The position numbers and the translations under genes were made by a program. From NCBI GenBank assembly GCA_937973565.1, contig CALJKQ010000239.1:1-11375 (forward strand): a DNA stretch of 11,375 nt, read 5' to 3'. The stretch's first letter is position 1. Every line of letters begins with the position of its first letter. The stretch comes from an uncultured Saprospiraceae bacterium. GTDB lineage: Bacteria > Bacteroidota > Bacteroidia > Chitinophagales > Saprospiraceae. Of this stretch, positions 1-6,140 are shown piece after piece. The notes below the pieces were generated by a model. It was not told where the DNA came from and did not search any database. It saw only the letters and a list, made by a program, of their open reading frames with translations.

Positions 1-21
1 TGACTTGTTGATTTGTAAAAG

Positions 22-552
22 ATGAAGTACGTAGTACACTGGTCGATTCTCGATACACCCTCTTACCAGATTACGGCAAACTGGATATTTCTTATACTAT
101 TTATTGCGGGTGTATTTGTATGGTTTTATCCAAAATACATAAACAAAACTTCCACTATTGAAAATAAGGTAATCATGTTGTGGGGTGGAGGATTTTTTGC
201 TGTTTTTGGTTTGCTTTTCTTTCTACTACTTACATTTATGTATCCTGATAATTCAAGGGCATTGATGGCTGCTCAAATGGCAACTGGTAAATTTCCCATG
301 GTCGAAGGCACGATATCTAACTTTCATCGTACTTTCAGAAGTCACAAATTAGGTAAAGAGACCACTGAAATCTTTAGTGTAGACTCCATACACTTTTCCT
401 ACAGCGATGCACCTATAGGTAAATTTAATGCATTCACCGAGACATACAACTCTGTAATTTTTAATGGTCAAAATGTAAAAATTATTTATTTAGGTAATTC
501 TGGTAATGGAGATACAACAGCAACTATTTTACAATTAGAAATAGGCTTTTGA
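22..552 (+). CDS. Two-helix membrane protein with soluble C-terminal domain, unknown function
   Basis: A 176-residue protein with two predicted membrane segments at about residues 20-37 and 50-73, followed by a soluble domain of about 100 residues rich in short beta-strand-like stretches (roughly 93-104, 117-128, 140-156, 167-175). The layout of a membrane hairpin plus a small beta domain resembles DUF3592-type proteins, but I cannot assign the family with confidence and no catalytic motif is visible. The ATG at 22 is the first in frame after the window edge. TTGATTTG at 8-15 matches the Bacteroidota -7 consensus TAnnTTTG except at one base and may be the promoter. The gene appears to stand alone, with 364 non-coding bases after it. 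The ORF is reliable; the function is not known. Confidence 0.75.
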   Translation: MKYVVHWSILDTPSYQITANWIFLILFIAGVFVWFYPKYINKTSTIENKVIMLWGGGFFAVFGLLFFLLLTFMYPDNSRALMAAQMATGKFPMVEGTISNFHRTFRSHKLGKETTEIFSVDSIHFSYSDAPIGKFNAFTETYNSVIFNGQNVKIIYLGNSGNGDTTATILQLEIGF

Positions 553-630
553 TATCATTGCCTATAATCACAGCCCTGAGATCATAAGGATGTAATTATA
601 GATAATTTTGATGTAACGTCAGAAATAAAA

Positions 631-741
631 ATGAAGCTTTGTTTATTGAAACACAAAACAAAACTGCGTTTTATAGGTGCAGGCATGAAGGGAATTAAGG
701 TAATTAAGTCTTGGGTTGCCTCAAAATTAATAGGCCCTTAA
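631..741 (+). CDS. Possible 36-residue basic small protein (doubtful)
   Basis: An ATG at 631 opens a 36-codon frame ending in TAA, with an A-rich stretch just upstream and TAATTTTG (603-610, an exact TAnnTTTG match) 20 bases before the ATG. The product is Lys-rich with no recognisable motif. Its second half coincides with the inverted repeat at 688-748, which argues that the open frame may be accidental. I list it only because the promoter-like box, A-rich leader and start codon are arranged as for icd. Confidence 0.15.
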   Translation: MKLCLLKHKTKLRFIGAGMKGIKVIKSWVASKLIGP

Positions 742-748
742 TTCTCTT
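688..748. repeat. Imperfect inverted repeat
   Basis: AAGGGAATTAAGG (688-700) pairs with CCTTAATTCTCTT (736-748) at 12 of 13 positions across a 35-base loop. A further CCCTTAAT copy lies at 753-760 and TAATTAAG at 701-708, so the segment is built from several degenerate TTAAGGGAA-like words. It lies between convergent genes. It could be a weak terminator without a T-tract or a degraded dispersed repeat. Confidence 0.45.
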
Positions 749-916
749 ATTTCCCTTAATGTTAAAAGCAACGACTAATGTCAAGCAGTAAGTATATCAT
801 CTGTTTTCAGGCACACTGTAAGCTCAAAGAAGTGGCAATGGTTTAGACTGCTTCAGTGATGTCAATGGAGCAAATGAATAAAATTGATAATTACACTTAA
901 TCTATTGCCATGCGAC

Positions 917-1840
917 TTAAAGATTTTCGTACCAACCAAATTTTTCATGGATGATTTTATCCCTTTTTTCTTTGATGAAATTCAAAAATGACATAACCAC
1001 AGGCGCGTGCTTTTTTCCTTTCATCCAGACCAGACTCCACTGGGTAGTAATGGGCAGACCCTTTACCGGTATCGTCTGAATCTCTCCTCGCAACAATTCA
1101 TTTCTCAGTCCAATCAGCGGCATAATGGAATAACCCAAACCGGCGAGAACAGCTTGCTTTACCGCTTCATTGGAGGTGAGTTCAATCTTTCGCTGCACTT
1201 TTATTTCATGTTTATCCAGGAATTTTTCCATTAATATCCGGGTGCCAGAACCCGATTCTCTGAAGATGACAGACATATTATTAAAAATCTGGCGGGGGCG
1301 CACTTTGGTATGAGAAGCTTGCATGGGTTTTCCCACCAGGAAGAGTTTGTTGGGAAGCAGTTCGATACTTTCAATATTGAGGTTTTGGGGAAGGATCGAT
1401 ACCAATGCCATATCGACCTCATTGTTTTCGAGACTTTGAATCACTTTGATCCTGTTGGTCACATCCATATTGAGTTCCACTCCGGGATTGGCATTTAAAA
1501 AGTCAGCCAGAAAATAGGGCATTACATATTTGCCGGTAGAGACAACCGCAATTTTAAGTTTACCTATCAACTGCCCTTGATAAGCCAGGATGCGATTGTT
1601 GATTTCACCCACCTGATCTATGATCTTTTCAACAGCCTCTGCAATCTCGTGTCCAAAATCGGTTACATACAATTTTCTTCCTACTACCTCGGTCAAGGGA
1701 ATTTTGAATTGATCCTGAAAATTTTTTAGCTGGATAGATACAGCAGGCTGGGTCAGGTGCAACTCCTCTGCTGCCTTGGTAATACTGCCTGTTTTCACGA
1801 TGGTGAGAAATATCTGCAACTGGTTTAAGGTGTAATTCAT
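917..1840 (-). CDS. LysR-type transcriptional regulator, CbbR/CcmR-like
   Basis: A 307-residue protein of normal LysR length. The N-terminal winged helix-turn-helix (about 4-62) carries the family pattern FLTIVKTGSITKAAEELHLT followed by QPAVS. A linker helix (about 63-90) leads to a periplasmic-binding-protein-like effector domain (about 92-295). Residues 101-105 (STGKY) and the PGVELNMDVTNR stretch (119-130) resemble CbbR, CmpR and CcmR/NdhR, LysR proteins that control CO2 fixation or bicarbonate uptake; RESGSGTR (194-201) is the usual effector-cleft loop. It is divergent from icd with an 82-base gap holding a LysR-type dyad, the classic arrangement for a regulator controlling its neighbour. 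The inferred target is the icd-to-sbtA series. In cyanobacteria related regulators sense 2-phosphoglycolate, 2-oxoglutarate or RuBP; the ligand here is unknown. The LysR call is secure, the subfamily moderately so. Confidence 0.93.
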   Translation of the reverse strand: MNYTLNQLQIFLTIVKTGSITKAAEELHLTQPAVSIQLKNFQDQFKIPLTEVVGRKLYVTDFGHEIAEAVEKIIDQVGEINNRILAYQGQLIGKLKIAVVSTGKYVMPYFLADFLNANPGVELNMDVTNRIKVIQSLENNEVDMALVSILPQNLNIESIELLPNKLFLVGKPMQASHTKVRPRQIFNNMSVIFRESGSGTRILMEKFLDKHEIKVQRKIELTSNEAVKQAVLAGLGYSIMPLIGLRNELLRGEIQTIPVKGLPITTQWSLVWMKGKKHAPVVMSFLNFIKEKRDKIIHEKFGWYENL

Positions 1841-1864
1841 AAATTATTTTTATGTTTTTCATTA

Positions 1865-1872
1865 CAAATATA
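1865..1872 (-). promoter_or_regulatory. Candidate -7 element for lysR
   Basis: On the minus strand this reads TATATTTG, an exact match to the Bacteroidota -7 consensus TAnnTTTG, 24 bases upstream of the lysR ATG. No TTTG-type -33 element lies at the expected distance. A TACA half-site (1863-1866) overlaps its downstream end, which would allow autoregulation. Confidence 0.5.
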
Positions 1873-1881
1873 AATAATAAT

Positions 1882-1904
1882 AAATGTAAATACCCTGTAC
1901 ATTT
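1882..1904. promoter_or_regulatory. Candidate LysR operator (perfect 7-bp dyad, N9 spacer)
   Basis: AAATGTA (1882-1888) and TACATTT (1898-1904) form a perfect 7-bp inverted repeat around nine bases. It contains a T-N11-A core (T1887 to A1899), the general LysR box. The right half overlaps the icd -7 box. A third half-site, TACA at 1863-1866, forms TTACA-N18-TGTAA with the central one and overlaps the lysR -7 box. Three half-sites spanning both promoters suit a LysR tetramer that controls icd and itself. The assignment to this regulator rests on position and motif only. Confidence 0.55.
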
Positions 1905-1905
1905 G
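1898..1905 (+). promoter_or_regulatory. Candidate -7 element for icd operon
   Basis: TACATTTG matches TAnnTTTG exactly, with 17 bases between its end and the icd ATG. No TTTG lies 19-23 bases upstream, where the -33 element should be, as might be expected for a promoter dependent on an activator. No other exact -7 match was found between here and sbtA, which favours one transcript for the series. Confidence 0.55.
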
Positions 1906-1922
1906 TCTCAAAATACCAGATC

Positions 1923-3359
1923 ATGCAAAAAATAACGATAAGTAAAGGAGACGGCATCGGACCCGAAATCATGGATGCTACCATAGCCATTATGATGGCT
2001 GCAGGAGCACAAATAGAGATAGAAGAAATTGAAGCCGGCGAAAAAGTATACCTTTCCGGCAACGATTCCGGAATACGCAAAGAATCGTGGGACACCATCC
2101 GTAAGAATAAAATATTCCTAAAAGCCCCTATTACTACACCCCAGGGCGGTGGCTACAAGAGTCTGAATGTAAGTACACGCAAATTTTTGGGACTTTATGC
2201 CAATGTGAGACCTTGCAAAAGCTTTTCTCCCTTTATTGACACCAAACATCCTACCATGGATATGGTCATCATCCGGGAAAACGAAGAGGACTTATACGCC
2301 GGCATTGAACACCAGCAAACCGACGAAGTGGTTCAATGTCTTAAACTGATCAGCAGACCGGGCTGTGAAAAAATCGTTCGCTATGCGTTTGAATATGCAC
2401 GTCAGAATAACAGGAAAAAAGTAAGTTGTTTTACCAAAGACAACATCATGAAACAAACCGATGGCCTGTTCAGAAAAGTATTTGAAGAAATTGCTGCTGA
2501 ATATCCCGAAATTCAAAAAGAACACTGGATCATTGACATAGGTGCCGCCAAAATTGCAGATGCTCCCCAGGACTTCGATGTAGTGGTGACCCCTAACCTT
2601 TATGGTGATGTAGTTTCCGATATTGCCGCCCAAATTTCCGGATCCGTAGGTCTTGCCGGCTCTGCCAACATCGGAGAACACTGCGCTATGTTTGAAGCCA
2701 TCCATGGTTCGGCTCCAGACCTCTCCGGTAAAAACTTAGCCAACCCCAGTGGTCTGATCCAGGCTGCCATCATGATGCTCAATCACCTGGGTCAATGCCA
2801 GACAGCGGAGAAAATACAGAACGCTTGGCTAAAAACCATTGAAGACGGTGTACATACTTTCGATATATACAAAGAAGGGGTAAGCACAGCTAAAGTGGGC
2901 ACCCATGAATTCAGCCTCGAGGTTATTCGCAGATTGGGACAAACACCCAGCCAGCTGCCTGCTGTTAAATACCTGGCACAAAAACCCTTGGTGCTCCCTC
3001 CTTACAAAAGAAAAAATCCTTTGAGCAAAGAATTGGTGGGCATCGATGTGTTTGTGCACTGGGGTGGCTCCAACGCCGATGAACTGGCAGAGAAAATGAA
3101 GATGACGGCAACCAAAGACATGGAACTATCCATGATTACCAATCGCGGTATCAAGGTATGGCCAGAGGGTTTTCCGGAGACCTTCTGCACGGATCACTGG
3201 AGATGCAGATTCAAAGCGGTTGACGGTCAGAAAATTGACAAAAAAGAAATTCTATCGCTGCTCCAAAATGCCATTCAGCACGACATAGATACCATAAAGA
3301 CGGAAAACCTGTATGCCTTTGACGGCAAACCCGCATTCTCTTTGGGTCAGGGTCAATAA
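1923..3359 (+). CDS. icd: Isocitrate dehydrogenase, Thermus/Rickettsia type with C-terminal extension
   Basis: This cytosolic TCA-cycle enzyme oxidatively decarboxylates isocitrate to 2-oxoglutarate and CO2. The 478-residue protein has a decarboxylating-dehydrogenase core (about 1-340) and a C-terminal domain (about 365-478, ending FSLGQGQ) typical of the Thermus/Rickettsia branch. By comparison with E. coli Icd, the substrate and metal residues are present: S80, N82, R86, R96, R118, Y125, K172, D229 and D233. In the adenosine-binding loop, after HGSAP, Asp266-Leu267 replaces the Lys344-Tyr345 pair of NADP enzymes and Ala273 replaces Val351, changes associated with NAD use; position 395 appears to be Lys317 rather than Arg, so cofactor choice is not settled. 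The start is the first ATG after the -7 box. It leads the series running to sbtA and probably sits under the divergent LysR regulator. Family and reaction are secure. Confidence 0.95.
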   Translation: MQKITISKGDGIGPEIMDATIAIMMAAGAQIEIEEIEAGEKVYLSGNDSGIRKESWDTIRKNKIFLKAPITTPQGGGYKSLNVSTRKFLGLYANVRPCKSFSPFIDTKHPTMDMVIIRENEEDLYAGIEHQQTDEVVQCLKLISRPGCEKIVRYAFEYARQNNRKKVSCFTKDNIMKQTDGLFRKVFEEIAAEYPEIQKEHWIIDIGAAKIADAPQDFDVVVTPNLYGDVVSDIAAQISGSVGLAGSANIGEHCAMFEAIHGSAPDLSGKNLANPSGLIQAAIMMLNHLGQCQTAEKIQNAWLKTIEDGVHTFDIYKEGVSTAKVGTHEFSLEVIRRLGQTPSQLPAVKYLAQKPLVLPPYKRKNPLSKELVGIDVFVHWGGSNADELAEKMKMTATKDMELSMITNRGIKVWPEGFPETFCTDHWRCRFKAVDGQKIDKKEILSLLQNAIQHDIDTIKTENLYAFDGKPAFSLGQGQ

Positions 3360-3376
3360 CACTTACATTTTATAGC

Positions 3377-3390
3377 ACCGTTCAAACGGT
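3377..3390. other. Short dyad after icd
   Basis: ACCGTTCAAACGGT gives a 5-bp GC-containing stem with a 4-base loop (6 bp if the loop is squeezed), 17 bases after the icd stop codon. No T-tract follows, so it is not a convincing terminator. It may act as an attenuator or RNA-processing hairpin between icd and the downstream genes. Confidence 0.3.
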
Positions 3391-3436
3391 ATAAGTCCTT
3401 ATTAATATTAACCATAAAGCCTTATATGCCCGACGG

Positions 3437-3646
3437 GTGTATAACAGGACATTCTTTGACCACAAAATAACAGTCTTGAAAACAAATTCTTTATTATTTT
3501 TTCTGCTGTGCGCTTTATTACTGTCTAGTATGGTACTCTACTTTACAACCGAACACACCATCAATAAAAGTTTGTGGAGTGCACTGGCATTGATTGCTGC
3601 CCTTGCCCTTCAGGGTTTAGCAGCTTCAGAACAAAAAAGTATGTAA
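3437..3646 (+). CDS. Small two-helix membrane protein
   Basis: A 69-residue frame with two hydrophobic stretches, about residues 19-36 and 45-62, joined by a short polar turn. I do not recognise a family. The start is uncertain: GTG at 3437 gives 69 residues and TTG at 3476 gives 56, still keeping both helices; an ATG at 3530 would cut into the first helix. Its stop overlaps the next start by one base (TAATG at 3644-3648), the best evidence that it is translated, through coupling. Lying between icd and a bicarbonate-transporter gene, it may be a small accessory membrane subunit, but that is inference from position. Confidence 0.55.
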   Translation: MYNRTFFDHKITVLKTNSLLFFLLCALLLSSMVLYFTTEHTINKSLWSALALIAALALQGLAASEQKSM

Positions 3647-4494
3647 TGAGCGCTCCTCATTTCTCCGGTAGAAATGCCATCATTGTGACAAAGCACGGCA
3701 AAGAGAATGTAATGGCTCCCATTTTCAATGCAAGATTGCAACTCAGCTGTGAGGTCAACCGTGTGTTTGATACCGATCAGCTGGGTTGCTTTTCCGGAGA
3801 AATAAGAAGAGAAGACGATGTCCAGCAAGTGTTGCGCAACAAGTGTTTGGCAGGACTAGAGGATTCAAAATTTGACATAGCCATTGCCAGTGAAGGCTCC
3901 TTTTATCCCCATCCGCAAATCTGGTTCCGATCCTGCAATGAGGAGCGCATCATGATCATGGACAAAAAAAACAACCTTGAAATTACCGCACACACCCTGA
4001 GTCTGGACACCAATCACGCAAGTAAACAGGTCAGCGATTGGGATGAGTTAACAAAATTTGCCGAAGGAGCTGGTTTTCCTCAACACGGTTTAATCTTAAG
4101 ATCCGGTACTAATCAATATACACATCAAATGAAAGGCATCCGGGATATTCACATTCTCAAGGAAGCTTTTCAAAGTTTACTTCCCGTAAATGGCACAGTG
4201 TACGTGGAGACCGACATGCGCGCCCATGTAAACCCAAGCAGAATGAAGGTAATCGAAACAACCGCACAAAAGCTTTGCGACAAAATCCTTTCCTTGTGTC
4301 CCATTTGTCAATGGCCCGGATTTTCTATCAGCGATTACAAAACCGGCCTGCCATGCAGCGAATGCGAATATCCTACACGGTCTGTGCTTTCTGTCATGTA
4401 CAAATGCAACCACTGCCACCACACCCGCGAAGAACTGTATCCAAAGGGGAAAAAAGTGGAAGATCCCCAATACTGCGATCAATGCAATCCATAA
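3646..4494 (+). CDS. DUF6671-like protein with four CxxC pairs
   Basis: A 282-residue protein whose start is fixed by the TAATG overlap with the preceding gene; an in-frame upstream start at 3574 would run deep into that gene. The N-terminal part carries motifs I associate with DUF6671: FSGRNAIIVTKHGKE (6-20), DTDQLG (42-47) and ASEGSFYPHP (81-90). A middle segment has ETDMRAHVNPSRM (188-200). The C-terminal tail holds four CxxC pairs, at C218/C221, C237/C240, C254/C257 and C277/C280, enough to bind two zinc ions in zinc-ribbon fashion. It has no signal peptide or membrane segment, so it is probably cytosolic. The biochemical role of the family is unknown to me. The repeated acidic, His and Ser motifs suggest an active or ligand site, and the operon position suggests a link to bicarbonate handling. 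The ORF is certain, the family name fairly so. Confidence 0.8.
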   Translation: MSAPHFSGRNAIIVTKHGKENVMAPIFNARLQLSCEVNRVFDTDQLGCFSGEIRREDDVQQVLRNKCLAGLEDSKFDIAIASEGSFYPHPQIWFRSCNEERIMIMDKKNNLEITAHTLSLDTNHASKQVSDWDELTKFAEGAGFPQHGLILRSGTNQYTHQMKGIRDIHILKEAFQSLLPVNGTVYVETDMRAHVNPSRMKVIETTAQKLCDKILSLCPICQWPGFSISDYKTGLPCSECEYPTRSVLSVMYKCNHCHHTREELYPKGKKVEDPQYCDQCNP

Positions 4495-4525
4495 AAAAAC
4501 AACCTAAACCAAAAAAATAAATGCC

Positions 4526-5023
4526 ATGACCAAAAAACTATTCATCCTTTGTCCCTTTTCCAAAATGGAACCCTTTGTCAGAAAACACTTTGGAGAATTG
4601 ATTTATTGTATGACCTTTCCCGGCACCGATTTTTACCAGGATACGGATCAAAAAATGGAACAAATCCTGCACTTTGTGAAGCAAGAAGAAATTACAGACA
4701 TCATCCTGGTGAACGACCTGGATTGTCCCTTCCTCTCAGGCGTTATCAAAAACAAGCCCCTTTGTGGCTGGTCATTTGAGAACACAATGCAAGACTTATT
4801 TTTAAGCCAGTACCTCAATGTTTTTAAAGATAAAAGCAAGTTGATGCGGCAAATCAAACTATCAGAAATGTACATACTCTACCAGGCGCAAAAACTCACC
4901 AAAGAGTTGGCCAAAAGAAAAAATCCGGGAGAAAATCCATTAAAAATAAAGGCATTGATGACCTGCCGATCGCAGGACTTACTCAAAGAATTGCCACTAA
5001 AGCAACTAAGGTATGAGTGTTGA
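4526..5023 (+). CDS. Degenerate beta-carbonic anhydrase-like protein
   Basis: A 165-residue cytosolic protein. I read it as a diverged beta-carbonic anhydrase. C9 and C67 lie 58 residues apart, close to the 59 between the two zinc Cys of E. coli Can (C42, C101). EQILHFVKQEEITDIILVND (45-64) followed by LDC matches the helix-strand segment that in active enzymes ends in GHxxC. Residues 113-156, with EMYILYQAQKL, PLKIKAL and DLLKEL, resemble the C-terminal part of the family. Key residues are changed: the CxDxR motif is CPFSK (9-13), losing the catalytic Asp and Arg, and the zinc His is replaced by Asp64. The N-terminal arm (about 35 residues) is also missing. It is therefore probably not an ordinary carbonic anhydrase; a bicarbonate-binding, regulatory or partner role is possible. 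It overlaps sbtA by 11 bases. The fold assignment comes from pattern reading and needs a profile search. Confidence 0.6.
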   Translation: MTKKLFILCPFSKMEPFVRKHFGELIYCMTFPGTDFYQDTDQKMEQILHFVKQEEITDIILVNDLDCPFLSGVIKNKPLCGWSFENTMQDLFLSQYLNVFKDKSKLMRQIKLSEMYILYQAQKLTKELAKRKNPGENPLKIKALMTCRSQDLLKELPLKQLRYEC

Positions 5024-5975
5024 TTTTAATTTGCTGTTTGACAACCTGACCAACCCGGCCCTGCTTTTTTTCCTGCTGGGCATTCTGGCCGTGATGGCGG
5101 GGAGTGACTTAAACATACCCACCAATTCTTCTAAGTTCATTTCCATTTACCTTTTGTTTTCCATAGGTTTCAAAGGAGGGCAGGAACTTTCACACGAACC
5201 CCTTACGCAAATGGTGATGGTAAATATTTTTTTCGGCATAGCCCTTTCCATCCTGGTTCCGGTTTACACTTTTTTTATCCTCAGAACCCGGTTTAATATC
5301 TATGATGCCGGAGCGGTAGCAGCCTCCTATGGTTCCGTAAGTGCGGTTACTTTTGTTACAGCTGTCAGTTTTATGGAAGCCAATGGCTGGAATCTGCACG
5401 GCTATATGGTTGCCGTCATGGCCTTTATGGAGTCACCTGCCATCATCATGGGCTTGTTGCTCATGACCTGGTTTGACTCCAAAAAAGAATGTTCCATCAG
5501 CAAAAGCTCTGCACTCACCCATTCCCTGACCAATGGCAGCGTCTTCCTAATTCTGGGAAGTTTGATCATCGGTTACCTGGCCGATGCCAAGCAGGCGGAG
5601 GGCATTAAGCCCTTTACCAATGACTTGTTTAAAGGATTCCTGGCTGTTTTCCTGCTGGACATGGGTATCACCAGCGGCAGAAAACTAAAGTCATTTTTCA
5701 GTTTCGGTGCTTTTCCTTTTCTTTTTGCCATCGTCATTCCATTGGTCAATGGCACATTTACGGCGTGGTTTAGCCAATACATCACCCCCGATCCCGGCAA
5801 CCGGTTTATGTTTGCCATTCTGGCGGCCAGTGCCTCTTACATTGCCGTTCCTGCTGCCCTCAAAATTTCAGTACCCAAGGCCAATCCCGGCTTATTCCTG
5901 CCCATGGCCCTGGCTGTGACGTTTCCCATCAATATTACCATCGGAATGCCGTTGTATGCCTGTTTCATAAAATAA
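5013..5975 (+). CDS. sbtA: SbtA-family sodium-dependent bicarbonate transporter
   Basis: A 320-residue inner-membrane protein with about ten membrane segments in two five-helix halves, separated by a short charged loop near 154-165. Family motifs are clear: DAGAVAASYGSVSAVTF (98-114), the ESPAI helix (140-144), and in the second half AASASYIAVPAALK (271-284) followed by PKANPGLFLP (288-297). SbtA imports bicarbonate coupled to sodium; the YGSVSA and ASASYIAVPA crossing regions form the substrate and sodium site in cyanobacterial SbtA. It is shorter than cyanobacterial SbtA (about 370 residues), with a reduced central loop. No PII-like SbtB gene, the usual cyanobacterial partner and regulator, is present in the window. 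The ATG at 5013 overlaps the carbonic anhydrase-like gene by 11 bases, indicating coupled translation. It is the last gene of the icd series. The family is secure; the substrate is inferred from the family. Confidence 0.9.
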   Translation: MSVDFNLLFDNLTNPALLFFLLGILAVMAGSDLNIPTNSSKFISIYLLFSIGFKGGQELSHEPLTQMVMVNIFFGIALSILVPVYTFFILRTRFNIYDAGAVAASYGSVSAVTFVTAVSFMEANGWNLHGYMVAVMAFMESPAIIMGLLLMTWFDSKKECSISKSSALTHSLTNGSVFLILGSLIIGYLADAKQAEGIKPFTNDLFKGFLAVFLLDMGITSGRKLKSFFSFGAFPFLFAIVIPLVNGTFTAWFSQYITPDPGNRFMFAILAASASYIAVPAALKISVPKANPGLFLPMALAVTFPINITIGMPLYACFIK

Positions 5976-5998
5976 AATCCTGCTTGTAAGCTAAATAG

Positions 5999-6073
5999 AA
6001 TAGACGTAGCCGAATTTTTATCCACTGCCATCCACCATGCCCTGCAACCTATGCAGTTGACAACGCGTCTATT
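5999..6073. repeat. Spaced 8-bp inverted repeat
   Basis: AATAGACG (5999-6006) and CGTCTATT (6066-6073) are exact reverse complements 59 bases apart. Between them CTGCA/TGCAG forms a small 5-bp dyad. The right half directly abuts the 12-bp hairpin at 6075-6111. It could be part of a larger folded 3' end of the sbtA transcript or chance. Confidence 0.3.
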
Positions 6074-6074
6074 G

Positions 6075-6111
6075 TTTTATGCCATCTTACCCAAAATAGG
6101 ATGGCATAAAA
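6075..6111. terminator. 12-bp perfect hairpin after sbtA, terminator-like
   Basis: TTTTATGCCATC (6075-6086) and GATGGCATAAAA (6100-6111) pair perfectly over 12 bp around a 13-base loop. It lies 99 bases after the sbtA stop and 29 before the next start. The T/A-rich stem base gives some bidirectional-terminator character, but only TTT follows, so it may be a processing or stability hairpin. Confidence 0.5.
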
Positions 6112-6140
6112 TTTCCTGCTCTTCAAAACGGTAACAATAG

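Larger units (their letters stand above)
553..916. other. Intergenic region between convergent genes
   Basis: These 364 bases separate the convergent membrane-protein gene and lysR. They are A/T-rich and hold no convincing gene. Visible items are an imperfect inverted repeat (688-748), two matches to TAnnTTTG (plus strand 603-610, minus strand 722-729), a 36-residue ORF, and a 7-bp inverted pair TGGCAAT (833-839) / ATTGCCA (904-910). No T-tract terminator is evident for either flanking gene. Confidence 0.6.

Noticed and set aside
3377..3390. Rho-independent terminator separating icd from the downstream genes
   Set aside because: The stem is short, no T-tract follows, and no new -7 box is visible before the next genes.
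3574..3645. Upstream in-frame extension of the DUF6671-like gene
   Set aside because: It overlaps the small membrane-protein gene in another frame; the TAATG overlap and the match to the family N-terminus favour 3646.
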